DNA of 64,000 nucleotides, from NCBI GenBank assembly GCA_033032865.1, contig JAWHQI010000005.1, forward strand, positions 13,292,001 through 13,356,000, written 5' to 3'. This document shows, piece by piece, positions 31,884 to 43,625 of the stretch (positions are counted from its first letter, which is position 1; every line of letters starts with the position of its first letter). The notes under the pieces were generated by a model that saw only the letters and a list, made by a program, of their open reading frames with translations, was not told where the DNA came from and made no database searches. Origin of the DNA: Dactylorhiza incarnata. Lineage: Eukaryota > Streptophyta > Magnoliopsida > Asparagales > Orchidaceae. The position numbers and the translations under genes were made by a program.

Positions 31884-34351
31884 TGTCACAACCCGCATTT
31901 TCTTAATATATAAATATAGCATCAGAGTAAGAGAACACGTGTCATGATCCCACGCCGTACATGGGATAATTGCAGACGCACAGGCGGTTCTGTCTTCACA
32001 CCCTTCTTTATAAAAGACATAAACTTTATGTTTAAAACAAAATTTAAGTTTAAAGGTTTCAAACACTGTGTCCCTCGGTTTAGTGGATCATCTAATCCAC
32101 AACCAAGAAAGTATAAATATACGGAGCGAAAAATACATAGTTTACTTTAAGTTGTCCTGTATGAACATGAGAACTCAACTAGCAATTTAATGATATGCAC
32201 TTTCTAGATTTAGTATAGATATAAAAAAAAACTTTTATGCGTTTCAAAATAATGTGTTATTAGCTTGAAAAGATGTAATGCGTGGACAAATATACAGCTT
32301 CACTTATAAAATTATCTACCATGCAACCTAGCAAAAATCCTTCCCATAGAGCATTTGCACTAACAACAAATTAACAATAGTAGCATAAATGACAAATACA
32401 GTCTAACACAAAAGAAGCTCATACTGTGGGCATCAACAAACTGACACGAACCCATAGTAATAAACAAAGTCAGAAAGACAACAACAACTACCTCTAAGAA
32501 GAGGAAAAGAAAAATAGGCTAAAGACTGCAAGATCTTGACTTGTTCTGATCAACCGCTATTGGTCCAAACCTGAGGCATCCAAAGGAAAACAAAATGCCT
32601 CAGCACAAAGGCAATTTCAACAAAAAGGTAAAGAGGGAGAACTTAACAAGCTCAAGAGGGTTACCAATCCAATAAGAAAATTCAGCTGTATAACAACAAC
32701 AATCAAAGTTAAATAACACTATCCAAGTAGGAAAAAGAGTGACAGGTCGGCTCAAGAAGTGAATCATTAACCCATCCAAAAGACGGTACTGAGGCGGTGG
32801 CTATCTTTCCAACACAACCATTAGACAAAAACATTCAGGGAACAAAAGCACTGTGGCGGTCGTTACACCCACACAACCAACAGTCTACACATCCAAGGAA
32901 GAAAAACATGCACTGTGGCAATGGCCACTTGTAGAACTGAACCAACATTCCAAAAACAACCAACTGGGTGTAGTGATTCATAAACATCTTGAAAAAACCT
33001 GACACCACAGAAAAATCCATAACATTTCCAAGTACAATCTCACAACAGATTCGTTGAAAGCACTTGACGAATCTTAAGAATACTCGACGAAAAAACTGCT
33101 CACTTGACGATTTACTATAATCATTCGACGAATTCGTCGTATTCACTCGACGAATCTACTCTCTATTCCGATGACATGAAGGTACTTCTCGACGATAGGA
33201 TCATAGCGGATTCGTCGAAAACACTTGACGAATTCACTTTGCACTCGACGGATTCATCGTATATACTTGACGAATTACCTTAATACTCGACGAACTTTAC
33301 GAATACACTCAAGGAATTTGGCTATGTTACTCGGCTTATCTACACGAAAGGACTCGATGAATCTGCTGCTCACTCGACAAATATACTTAGAGACCTAGCT
33401 TATCCACTAGACGAACTGCTAACACTCGACGAATTCGTCGATATTACTCGACGAATTCTCACCTAACTGCACGAGTGGTCTCGACGAGTTTCACGAGTAC
33501 ACTCGACGAATTTTACTTAACTAAAATCGACGAATTCTGCTATAACCTGAAATTTCCGAGACAAAGAAGGGAAATCCAGACAGAAAGATGCTTGCCTAAA
33601 ACAATAAGGAAGTAAGATATTTAAAATGAAAAGAAAGCATGGCAAGGGGGAATAGCCCGACCTCTCGAACCCTCCACGTCCACGATCAGCCAAAAGAAAG
33701 CTCCTACGAAGAATTTCTGAAGGATTAGAAAGGAAAACAAGGCCTAAAGCTAAACACTCCAACACCAAAACCTTACGAAATCGAAAATACTCACCGCACA
33801 AACGAAGATCTCGACGAGAGCTTTCTGAATCTATGCTTAGATAAGGATTTCGTCCACTAGAACTCTCGCGGCGACCGATAGAAGATTCACGAAAGTAGCG
33901 ACTTTCATGATCTATCGGCTCTGGTTCGGCGGAAATGGGAAGAAGAAAAGGAAAATATAACCCTAAATCTATTAAGGGTCCTTTTATACTAGGATTTAAA
34001 AGTCTTTATTTAATATTAAATTATAATGATTTTTAACCTTAAACTTACGAATTGGACAAGACTATCTCAGATTTTTATGAAATTGCACCGAAGGCAAATA
34101 TCGGTCCTCCGAAACCAACGACGAAGTCGAAATCAGAGTTCGCCGAGCCGATTACGAGTTATAATTTAATTTACATAATTTACAACAATGAAACTTGACA
34201 ATTTTGCTTAAATTAATTATTTTAAATTTTCTAATCTCAGAAATTTCTACACTTTGGCAAACACCGCTAACTTCATGATAACGTAATGCCTTACGTCATT
34301 AATACGCTAAAAAAATATTTGATTAAATTATCAAAATTTAGGGGCGTTACA
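31884..34351 (-). repeat. 5' LTR of chromovirus-like gypsy C
   Basis: 2,468 bp. Minus strand begins TGTAACGCCCC and ends GGGTTGTGACA. TATA box (AGTATAAAAG, minus) at 33981-33990. The first 150 bases share 'taatgacgtaaggcatt' with the LTR remnant at 42504, so the two are one family. Palindrome cluster at 33055-33540 is downstream of this TATA box, unlike most others here. No second LTR is in the window. Confidence 0.8.
33055..33540. repeat. CTCGACGAATTCGTCGA palindrome cluster in C LTR
   Basis: More than 15 sites with ACTCGACGAAT or its complement. Full palindromes at about 33122-33138 and 33424-33440, often spaced 20-40 bp. Same core as in the LTR at 7471-8283. Confidence 0.85.
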
Positions 34352-34673
34352 CTTACCCCCAACAATATAGCGTGCTAATGCACACCATAACGGCCCTAAA
34401 CAGTGCACTTAGAGTAGAAGTGTAAACGAGTTAAAAAAAGAAATAATGACTTGAAAGTGTAGTGCACAAGAGTGAAAACTAGCCCAGATGAGTCTATAAA
34501 ATAGTATAAATATCAGACTCATCACACCCCGAAACGTAACCATTTGCTCATCCCGAGTAAACTATCCCTTATGCGGATGAGAAAAACGTTAGCTGGCTTA
34601 GTAATTGCAGAGGCAGAGTACCATGCGAAATCGCATACTTACGCATGTAGAAATACAGTAAAAGAAATTTTTA
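34352..34673. other. Spacer between gypsy C and element F
   Basis: About 320 bp, AT-rich, no gene or repeat recognised. It is the insertion site of F on the left; the matching right side starts at 41128. Confidence 0.5.
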
Positions 34674-34678
34674 ATTAT
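34674..34678. repeat. Target site duplication ATTAT (left, element F)
   Basis: Identical to 41123-41127. Confidence 0.9.
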
Positions 34679-36299
34679 TGATGAAGCTGAAACTATATCC
34701 GCAAACGATAACGGCAAGTGTATCGTATCGAATGTAGTATAGGTTGTAAAAACCAAGGTCGGATTAGACTCGGGGCGGTTAAGTACTCTTACTTCGGAAA
34801 ATCTCTATTATCTTATCAAATAAAACTTTGGGTTGGTTGTTTGCAAGAAAGAGAAATAGCTTATTTAAAAAAAACTATGAGTTAGAAGACTAGTACTCAA
34901 CTTTGAATCACCTTGGAAAATAAATATAATAAATAAAACTTCTAATTATCTTAAGAAATAATTTGACCGTGGAGGTTCCCGAATTATGAATGTACCTCTC
35001 TCGAGGATACGCTCAACTGAGTTTAAGTTGATCAATCAAACATTCGCTCTAGAATCAAAATCCCTAGAACCCGCTTTATCGTAGTGAACCTCTCTATTGG
35101 ATTTTACTCCAATCTGGGAGAATTATGCCATCCTCTCTCGAAGAGTGCATTCAACTCTATTTATCCTTGAAGTGATCGATTCGAATTCAAAACCTCTCGG
35201 TTATTGGAATACGAAAACAAAAATGAGAGTTATTTATCGACAATATAATCTCAATCCAATAAAGTTCAAGGATAAATCTTAAGTATTTTAAGGAAAAGAA
35301 AGAGAAATTAAATCATGAATTATATTTTCCATGGATCATCTCGGTCGAGTACTAATAGAAATTTAGCTACTCATAGAGATGGAGAAATCGATGAAAATAA
35401 AGAAGTGCATGATAAAAAAGAAGAGTAGAATAAGAGAAAAAGAACTGTTTTATTGATTGAGGCAAAGGAAATTACAAACTATGAATTGAAAATTACAACT
35501 ACTGAATCGAAAACTACAAGTACAAGATTAAAGAGAAATATAAGAAACTACTTAAAATAGTAAAATAATACAAGAAATGAAATGTCTAATCCTAAAATTC
35601 GTCTCCAAAATTCCTCCCTAAAATATCTGCTGGAGCTGGCTTTATATAACTGCAAATTTGAGGTTATATGCCATTGGTCATGCCCGTGACCAAGGGGTGT
35701 GTAAGGGGCGTGATCGAAGCAGCAGTGGAGAGGGCGCCTTCTGGAGTAATTGCTGCCGTTATGTGCATGTCACGCCCCTAGTTCACACCCGTGACCTGGG
35801 GGCGTGTAATCTTTAAATCTGCTGCTGGAGGGAAAACTTTGACGGGAAGGAGCGCGGGGCGAGTCATGCCAGTGAACTGATGTCACGCCCCATGGTCACG
35901 CCCATGACCTGGGGCGTGTAACTTTAAATGATGTGGCAGGCGTTCTCTGGATGCTGTTGGCGGGTCGCGGCCGTGACTTTGGGTCACACCCCATGGTCAC
36001 GCCGGTGACCTAGGGGCATTTACTTGGCGAATCTCCATGGAATGACCCCGGGGTGGTGAAAACTGGTCTAGAACACCTCGTAGGTTACACGCCCATGGGT
36101 CACGCCCGTGACCTTGGGCGTGTACTTGCACGTTTTGCCCAAAATGCCTAGAAAACCTGAAAAACACAGAAAAAGCTTAAGTTAGTTCATAAAATTAAAA
36201 AGGGAATGATTTATATGATAAAATTCATAAAATTCATATCATTTCATATTAAAAATAAATTAAACTATACTAAAAGATAAGTATAAAAACTACTCATCA
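34679..36299 (-). repeat. 3' LTR of element F
   Basis: 1,621 bp, pair of 39503-41122. Palindromes GGTCACGCCCGTGACC and variants at about 35670-36125. Confidence 0.93.
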
Positions 36300-37700
36300 A
36301 ACACCCCTATACTTGAGCTTTTGCTATTCCAGAGCAAAAGAATGAGAAAAGAATTATAAGAAATCGATATTATTTTTAATTAACCAAAATTTCATTAAAC
36401 CAAGACTAAGTTAAAAGCAAATTCTTGTAATTCAAGAATTAAGTCATAAGTTATGGTAGTAATTTACAAAGAGAAAGATGTTTAGCTAAGTACTTCTTGA
36501 GATAACTATTAGCAACAAAATTATAGAAAATTTCAAACAAGAATAGATTGAAATTATAGACACTCTAACATAAAAGAAACTTAAAGGAGAAGACACATAC
36601 CAAAATATCGCTCTGTAAATAATTTAATTTAGGACTAGAATCAATAGAGATGGCTAAGGATTGGTTTTAAAGAAATGGCAAAATGAAGAGATACTAAAAT
36701 AAAGGTGATGAATTTTATCCTCTCACCTTATTTGAAAACGAAAATGTATATGTTTAGGAAAATAATGAATTTTATCCTCTTATTTTCCATGCCATATAAT
36801 CTTTTTAAAATTTCTCTTCGATCAAAAACCCAAAATGTATATATTTAGATGTAAGGAATTTTATCCTCGTACATCATGACATATAATCTTTTAAATGATT
36901 TTGGGTGCATATGTTTAGGAAATAATGAATTTTATCCTCTTATTCCCATGACATATGATTTTTTTCTACATTTTTTTATTTGCCAACAAATGGTGAGGGT
37001 AAAAAATACTTCTAGTTTATAAATTAAACTATTTTGAGAGCAACTTTTTAGTGGAATGAAATTTCCTAAGATCTTAAAGTTAAAAGAGAATATAATAGAA
37101 ATCTAGAGATGTTTAGCCAATTTACCACAAAGTGAAGCTATTTAAAATTAAACGGAGATGTATGCTAAATAAATTCTCTAATTGAATTAAAAACATAAAG
37201 TGTTTCTTAAAACTAAATTACTTCAAATTTAATTTTGACAAATTCTGATAAAACAAAAAAATTAGCTAAATTAAAAATGTAAGAATACTTATAATCAAAC
37301 CTCAAACTAAATTTCTAGAAAGCTAAAAACAACAAGGCTAGGCGTATTTATTATTATTATTATTATTATTTTCATAAATATTATTTCTTGGACTTCCCGA
37401 GGGCTACCCGGTGAAGGGTTCGCAAGGCACTAGGAGTTGTGATGGGAGTTCAAGCCCAAAGCGCCCTTTCCAAGAAATTAGATTTTTATTAAATTAAATA
37501 TTTTTTTATTTTTCAAATAAAAATACAGTGAACGTAAAGCTACACCCTCATACTTAAAATTAAACATTGTCCCCAATGCTTAAAACTAAGTATGAAGAAC
37601 ACTTGAAATAAAAACTTTAAAAGAAAAATACATAAAATTAAAGATAAGCAAGGGGTGCCTCCCAAGAGCGCTTTCTTTTTCCCATCTTTAAGCTAGACAG
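36300..37700. other. 3' internal non-coding region of element F
   Basis: No gene seen. Contains a purine-rich stretch beside the LTR (minus TATAGGGGTGTT at 36300-36311, probable polypurine tract), a degenerate tandem repeat of about 80 bp around 36700-36965 ('aatgaattttatcctctta' four times), an ATT microsatellite (about 37346-37372) and one copy of a duplicated 89-bp block (37391-37479). Confidence 0.65.
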
Positions 37701-37706
37701 TTAGTG

Positions 37707-38516
37707 TTAACTAAATGGATATATAAATTTAAAATGTACTGGCAACTCCCTTAATTCACGCTGAGGTGAGTATGCCATCATCCGTTGCCCGACGACTCCT
37801 CTGTTTATCTTGTGATTCTCCTTTTGCCCTTGAATTTGAATATGTAAATCCAAATCACCTATACATATCTGAGGTGTTTTGGAAATATAAAGATGAGCGA
37901 CATATGGATCATCAATTAATTGGGGTAGCAACGGCTCATCTTCAACCTGAAAATTATTAGTATATAGAAAATCACCATTAAACGTGTCAGATAATTTTTT
38001 GCAAGGAGGAGGTGCTTGCGAAAATATATGATTAAGCTCCGGTTGTTCCTTTTCTAAAATAAAATTTTCTTTCGAAAAATCTAGTGCATTGCCAAGTAGA
38101 ATAAATTTTTCGGACACTAAATTTTCATGAATTTTTGGTTGAATAGAAGAGTTTTGCGAAAATTCATGACAAAGAAAAGAAGACCCGGGTGGAGTAGGGG
38201 AAGAAACTTGTTCTTCTTCTATTTCATCCGGGGTGCCCAAAACATTAAGAAATTCTTGGTAAGAGAATTTTTCTTCATCTTTGGTAAAAGAAGTTATGGG
38301 ATTACATGAAAGCACATGTTCCTCCATAACTAAATTATCAAAGGATGGAGAAAAAACACTAGAAGAAGTCATATTTTTATCTAAGTTTTGGGGTGAAGTA
38401 TCTATTTGAATCGGCGGAATTTCCCCAAAATTAGAGAACGAGAATTGCGGCGCAAGAGAAGAAGAACGAAAATTCGGATCTAAAGATTTATCTTCATTGC
38501 TCCGAGAACTATCCAA
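37707..38516 (-). CDS. Element F ORF2, low-complexity protein
   Basis: 269 codons, no stop, rich in Ser, Asn, Pro, Phe and Glu ('FSFSNFGEIPPIQIDTSPQN', 'EEEQVSSPTPPGSSF'). No enzyme motif. Its upstream part is a tandem duplicate of the DNA at about 38690-38990, and it may once have been joined with ORF1 as one gag-tail-like frame. Function unknown. It could be a degenerate coding region kept open by chance, but 269 open codons in AT-rich DNA argue for a former gene. Confidence 0.55.
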   Translation of the reverse strand: MDSSRSNEDKSLDPNFRSSSLAPQFSFSNFGEIPPIQIDTSPQNLDKNMTSSSVFSPSFDNLVMEEHVLSCNPITSFTKDEEKFSYQEFLNVLGTPDEIEEEQVSSPTPPGSSFLCHEFSQNSSIQPKIHENLVSEKFILLGNALDFSKENFILEKEQPELNHIFSQAPPPCKKLSDTFNGDFLYTNNFQVEDEPLLPQLIDDPYVAHLYISKTPQICIGDLDLHIQIQGQKENHKINRGVVGQRMMAYSPQRELRELPVHFKFIYPFS

Positions 38517-38773
38517 GTGAGCTTGCCACCAAGAATAATCGACTCCGGGGCTAGAAGAACAATTATCAAATGCGGAAAAAAATTTCTCATGAAATTTAGA
38601 ACAAATATTTTCATCAAAGTTTGAAAAATTATTTTCTTGAAAAGATGGAAAATTATAATCGTAATTATTATCCTCTAAATTTTTGGGGGAAGTATTAAAT
38701 TGAATAGGTGGAAAATCCCCAAAATTAGAGAAAGAAAATTGCGGCGCATAAGAAGAAGAATAAAAATTCGGAT

Positions 38774-39157
38774 CTACAGATTTTCTTCACCGCTCCAAGA
38801 ATTATCAGGGTGAGCTTGCCACCAAGAATAATCTACTTCGGAGCTAGAAGAACAATTATTAAATGCCGAAAAATTATTCTCATGAAAATTAGAAAAAACA
38901 TTTTCATCAAAGTTTGAAAAATTATTTTCTTTAAAAGAGGAAATATTATGATCGTAACTATAATCAAGATTATTTGCATAATATTGAGGAAAATTATTTT
39001 CATAATAATTATTTTGAGAATATGAATGTAAATAATATTCCTCACTTTGATGAGGCGCACCACAATAATAACTAATTTGGCGTTTTCGTGAGACTTCTAA
39101 AAGATTAACTTGGTTTTGAAGCTCAGCAACTTTTACGGCCAATTCAGATAACTTCAT
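38774..39157 (-). CDS. Element F ORF1, gag-tail-like
   Basis: 127 codons. A short coiled coil ('MKLSELAVKVAELQNQVNLL') is followed by 'YYCGAPHQSEEYY', which resembles a decayed gag zinc knuckle, then Asn/Phe/Tyr-rich repeats ('ENNFSNFDENVFSNFHENNF'). This order recalls the C-terminal gag of Athila-like elements, but homology is inferred from layout only. Begins about 345 bp after the primer site. Confidence 0.5.
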   Translation of the reverse strand: MKLSELAVKVAELQNQVNLLEVSRKRQISYYCGAPHQSEEYYLHSYSQNNYYENNFPQYYANNLDYSYDHNISSFKENNFSNFDENVFSNFHENNFSAFNNCSSSSEVDYSWWQAHPDNSWSGEENL

Positions 39158-39284
39158 TTTATAAAATAAAAGAAAACAACCTTCACTTAAATGAATGGAA
39201 TTTTAGAAAATTATTATAATATATTAAAAAAATTACTTATTTATATATATATATTTTTTCAAAAAGCGGGTTTAGTTAGTCCCA

Positions 39285-39373
39285 GACTTCCCAAGGTCAA
39301 CCCAGTGAAGGGCTCGCAAGGTACTAGAGGCTGTGATGGGAATTCAAGCCCAAAGTGTCCTTTCCGAGAATTC
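39285..39373. repeat. Duplicated 89-bp block of element F (5' copy)
   Basis: Pairs with 37391-37479 in direct orientation; about five in six positions match by eye ('gtgaagggctcgcaagg', 'caagcccaaagtg'). The copies bracket the ORF region. Confidence 0.75.
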
Positions 39374-39411
39374 AAATTACGCCTTTTAAGATTTTTAAAA
39401 TTTTTAAGAGA

Positions 39412-39427
39412 AGGGGGGGGGGGGGGG
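39412..39427. repeat. G15 homopolymer in element F leader
   Basis: A run of 15 G about 75 bp from the primer site. Similar 12-base runs lie near copia LTR ends at 4710 and 41393. Confidence 0.95.
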
Positions 39428-39482
39428 AATAGGATGATAAAATTAATAGATATTTCTTTTTTCGAAATATCAACCGTGTCCC

Positions 39483-39502
39483 CGGCAACGACACCAAAAA
39501 CT
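39483..39502 (-). other. Primer binding site of element F (tRNA-Asp-like)
   Basis: Minus strand TTTTTGGTGTCGTTGCCGGG next to the LTR. It differs from the usual TGGCGCCGTTGCCGGGGA of Athila-type elements by two C-to-T-like changes. Confidence 0.75.
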
Positions 39503-41122
39503 TGATGAAGCTGAAACTATATCCGCAAACGATAACGACAAGTGTACCGTATCGAATGTAGTATAGGTTGTAAAAACCAAGGTCGTATTAGACTCGGGGC
39601 GGTTGAGTACTCTTACTTCAGAAAATCTCTATTATCTTATCAAATAAAACTTTGGGTTGGTTGTTTGCAAGAAAGAGAAATAGCTTATTTAAAAAAACTA
39701 TGAGTTAGAAGACTAGTACTCAACTTTGAATCACCTTGGAAAATAAATATACTAAATAAAACTTCTAATTCTCTTAAGAACTGACTTGACCGTGGAGGTT
39801 TCTGAATTATGAAAGTACCTCTCTCGAGGATACGCTCAACTGAGTTTAGGTTGATCAATTGAACTTTCGCTCTAGAATCAAAATCCCTAGAACCCACTTT
39901 ATCATAGTGAACCCCTCTATTGGATTTTACTCAAATCCGGGAGAATTATGTCATCCTCTCTCGAGGAGTGCATTCAACTCTCTTTATCCTTGAAGTGATC
40001 GATTCGAATTCAAAACCTCTCGATTATTAGACTACGAAAACAAGAATGAGAATTATATATCGACAATATAATCTCAATCCAATAAAGTTCAGGGATAAAT
40101 CTTAAGTATTTTAAGGAAGAGAAAGAGAAATTAAATCATGAATTATATTTTCCTTGGATCATCTCGGTCGAGTACTAATAGAAATTTAGCTATTCATAGA
40201 GATGGAGGAATCGATGAAAATAAAGAAGTGCATGATAAAAAAGAATGGTAGAATAAGAGAAAAAGAACTGTTTTATTGATTGAGGCAAAGGAAATTACAA
40301 ACTATGAATTGAAAATTACAACTACTGAATCGAAAACTACAAGTACAAGATTAAAGAGAAATATAAGAAACTACTTAAAACAGTATAATAATACAAGAAT
40401 GAAATGTCTAATCCTAAAATTCGTCTCCAAAATTCCTCCCTAAAATATCTGCTGGAGCTGTCTTTATATAACTGCAAATTTGAGGTTACACGCCCTTGGT
40501 CACGCCCGTGACCAAGGGGCGTGTAAGGGGCGTGATCGAAGTAGCAGCGGAGAGGGCACCTTCTGGAGTAATTGATGGCATTATGTGCGTGTCACACCCC
40601 TAGGTTATGCCCGTGACCTGGGGGCGTGTAATCTTTAAATCTACTGCTGGTGGGAAAACTTCGGCGGGAAGGAGCGCGGTGCGAGTCACGCCCGTGAACT
40701 GATGTCATGCCCCATGGTCACTCCCGTGACCCGGGGCATGTAACTTTAAATGACATGGCAGGCGTGCTCTGGATGTTGGTGGCGGGCCGCCGCCGTGACA
40801 TTGGGTCACACCCCATGGTCACGCCCGTGACCTGGGGGCGTGTACTTAGCGAATCTCCACGGAATGACCCCAGGGTGGCGGAAACTTGTCTAGAACACCT
40901 CGTAGGTTACACACCCATGGGTCACGCCCGTGACCTTGGGCGTGTACTTGCACTTTTTGCCCAAAATGCCCAGAAAACCTGAAAAACACAGAAAAAGCTT
41001 AAGTTAGTTCATAAAATTAAAAAGGGGATGATTTATACGATAAAATTCATAAAATTCATATCATTTCATATTAAAAATAAATTAAAAATATACTAATAGA
41101 TGAGCATAAAAACTACTCATCA
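39503..41122 (-). repeat. 5' LTR of element F
   Basis: 1,620 bp. TATA box (TATATAAAGA, minus) at 40461-40470, immediately downstream (minus sense) of the palindrome cluster. Confidence 0.93.
40490..40945. repeat. GGTCACGCCCGTGACC palindrome cluster in F LTR
   Basis: Six copies of TCACGCCCGTGA or one-base variants (about 40498, 40605, 40685, 40717, 40817, 40919), several extended with CCTTGG or CATGG flanks. The cluster ends 20 bp upstream of the TATA box. Confidence 0.9.
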
Positions 41123-41127
41123 ATTAT
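41123..41127. repeat. Target site duplication ATTAT (right, element F)
   Basis: Matches 34674-34678. Confidence 0.9.
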
Positions 41128-41385
41128 ACAAAATAGTTTATACATATCTGAGAGCGTAAATATATTATTTCTACTCAAAAGTTAAATCATGGTGAATCAC
41201 CCAGTCACCATTCGATATTTGTCTCCGTAAACTTTCTTAGGCGTGGTAGCGCTGCGAAGACACGAACTTGCTCCTCAATTAGGAGAAATGTCACTTCATG
41301 GTTAGGGATGGAATCATTCTTGGACATAAAATCTCTAAAGCTAGAATTGAGGTGTGTTATTCTTATGGAATGACAAGGATCACAG
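41128..41385. other. Unassigned sequence right of element F
   Basis: Holds the 3' half of a 113-codon minus-strand frame (41205-41546) that runs on into the LTR remnant. No domain recognised. May be the internal start of the element owning the LTR remnant, but no primer site is visible. Confidence 0.35.
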
Positions 41386-42503
41386 CTAGAGCGGGGGGGG
41401 GGGGTGAATAGTATGATATGTGATTTGTATTGTCTTTTTAAAGTTAAAGGGCACAACAAACAATCACAGTAAAGCACACAAAGATTTATAGCGGTTCCCT
41501 CTAGACAATGTGTCAAGAGGTAGTCCACTGTCCCAACACCTTTCAAGCAATGTGCTTGATAAGTCCAAACTCCTCCAAAACTCAGAACTCACACAGAGTT
41601 CCGACCTCAGTCTCTTATAATACATGACTTACTCTCAGATCTACAAGTAAATCCTTCATTTAGATCACTCTGATCTTACACTCAGGTCACAAACACCCTA
41701 CACTCAGATCACAAAGATCTTACACATTGTTTATAGATTTATAGTGGTTTTTACAATGATTGACTCAATAAAGAATAAGAATTAGATCTTGAGTCTTCAA
41801 TAGAATTCTAGCAGTAGGTTTCTTCTCCCTTGACAACTGATAGAGTATAACTTGTCAATTTAGATCTATATCAAGGAGACTGGCAGCAGCAACATAAATT
41901 CTTTTCCTTGTGTTCAGTAATTTCTTTCTTCTGAATCTGGATCTAGCAGGATTCTTGAAAACATAGAAGGATTCTGCTCTTGATAGCAGGAAGACTTAAA
42001 GAATGATTGCTGTCAAATTTTCTTGTATGCTTCAGATCATTCAGATCATTTTTAACAACATGTAAAGATGTTCTCCTTTTATAATGTTGCTTCTACTGAA
42101 GAGGAATTGGAGGAGTATATGGGAAGACATAATTGTCTGATCCGAAAAGGGAATATTCCAAATTTTGACTCAATTAGTAATAATCCACTTATGTTAATTA
42201 AGGATTAGAATGGAAATCACAAATCTGCCTGATATTCCAGTCATAATAATTGATAATATTATTCCATAACCAATCCTTCAACGAATTAATCCTTTAAGGT
42301 CTTCCATAGATGTACCACTGTAATACGCCTTGATTGGCGTAGAAAGATTGGAGAATTAATGTTGTCATGCCCTATTCAAGTACTAAGAATAATTCTGAAT
42401 GAATTGGAGTCTGTCCCGTCGATCAACATGGATCCAATCGATCCAGTACTTAGAATAATTCTGAGTGAATTGGAGTCTGTCCTGTCGATGTTGAGATCAT
42501 ACC
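41386..42503 (-). repeat. Minus-strand copia LTR remnant
   Basis: A 12-base G run at about 41393-41404 followed by 'gtgaatag' matches the U5 end of copia-1's LTR. 'agatttatagcggttccctc' matches the same place at 4823 onward. TATA box (minus TTATAAAAGG) at about 42068-42080. A 45-bp stretch is duplicated at 42379-42424 and 42445-42490. It is cut at 42504 by the chromovirus LTR. Confidence 0.65.
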
Positions 42504-43600
42504 TGTAACGCACCTGATTTTTTTCCAGGAATTATTTTATCCTTCTTTGACATCATAATGACGTAAGGCATTTACATTAGTGCAGAGTTGGCGGTGAGCT
42601 GTCATTTGCACGTCCGTTTGGTCAAGTTGACCAAATTTTGAAGCGTACCAGAATTAGAAATTTTTACGTTAGAAAATTAAATTAATTAATTTTAGAAAAG
42701 CTCGTCGAAGTTTCATTGCAATCCGAGTGATTTTAGACTCCCAGTGATTTTTCAAAGATTTGTAGAATTATCTTTCGCCATAAACTTCGGAAATTTATAT
42801 CTCGAGAATGGCCAGTCGAATTTTGATACTTCTCCGTTGGATTCGTAGTGCCAACTTTCGTCTTCGATGCGAATTTCGTTGGAATCGGCTGTTGGTACAA
42901 AAATGTACCTCAAGGACTCACACTAAAGGAGAGGGGAAGGAACTGCGGAGTGCCAGTTACTCAACACGAATATGCCAGAGGAGAGATCTACAGGAGGAAA
43001 AACTGCTGGGATTGATCTCAAAGAGGGACTACAAAGGGGGGCCAGAACAGGCCATGAGGAGAGGTAGAAAAATGACAAAATTCGAGACCGCTTACACAGG
43101 TTGTAAGCTGGAGGCTCGAAGCAAAAGACTTTTTTCAGGTACCCGTACACCTCTATTTATAGACGCAGAGGCTGCCCAAATGGACAGATGCAAAAATAAC
43201 GGGCTGCCCGGGGTACAGGAGAACCAGAGTAGAGGAAAGGGGGGGGGGTGCAAATAACAAAAAGGAGAAAGAGACCAGACCACACAGTCTGGCGGTCTGA
43301 CAGGGGCCTGATCGCCTATGCCTTGGGAGGAAACATTGGAGGGGGAGTAGGAGATCTGGGCGGTCTCCTATTGAGACCGCTGGAAAGGTTCCTTCTGACT
43401 TGAGAAGAGAGGTCGCGGATTTCCGGGCAAACATGATCCCCGCACATTTTCAAGTTGCGTTGGAACTTCAGAAATGTTTACTTTGACCACCGAGATCATG
43501 ACCACCATAAATGCGCTGGGGTCAATAAATATGGATTCATGGATTTAGAATCCATAATCTTCTGAAAAGAAAGGCGAGCTTGATTTTAAAGCAGTCACTA
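42504..43600 (+). repeat. Chromovirus-like LTR remnant G
   Basis: Begins TGTAACGCACC and shares 'taatgacgtaaggcatt' and the AT-rich stretch after it with the start of gypsy C's LTR, so it is the same group in plus orientation. TATA-like TATTTATAG at about 43154. Inverted repeats GCGGTCT / AGACCGC at about 43084, 43290 and 43356-43380. The end and primer site were not found; the right limit is approximate. Confidence 0.6.
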
Positions 43601-43625
43601 AACTTTTGACCAAACGATCTCAGCA

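Larger units (their letters stand above)
34679..41122 (-). mobile_element. Non-autonomous LTR element F, complete
   Basis: 6.4 kb: LTRs 34679-36299 and 39503-41122, both TGATGAAGC...ACTCATCA, and TSD ATTAT. The primer site near 39502 resembles tRNA-Asp, as in Athila-type gypsy elements, and fixes minus orientation. The 3.2 kb interior has only two low-complexity gag-tail-like ORFs and no protease, RT, RNase H or integrase, so it must rely on a relative's enzymes. LTRs are nearly collinear with a few percent differences by eye. Confidence 0.92.

Noticed and set aside
41205..41546. 113-codon minus-strand frame as a gene
   Set aside because: It spans the G run and the U5 part of an LTR remnant; its end has no recognisable domain.
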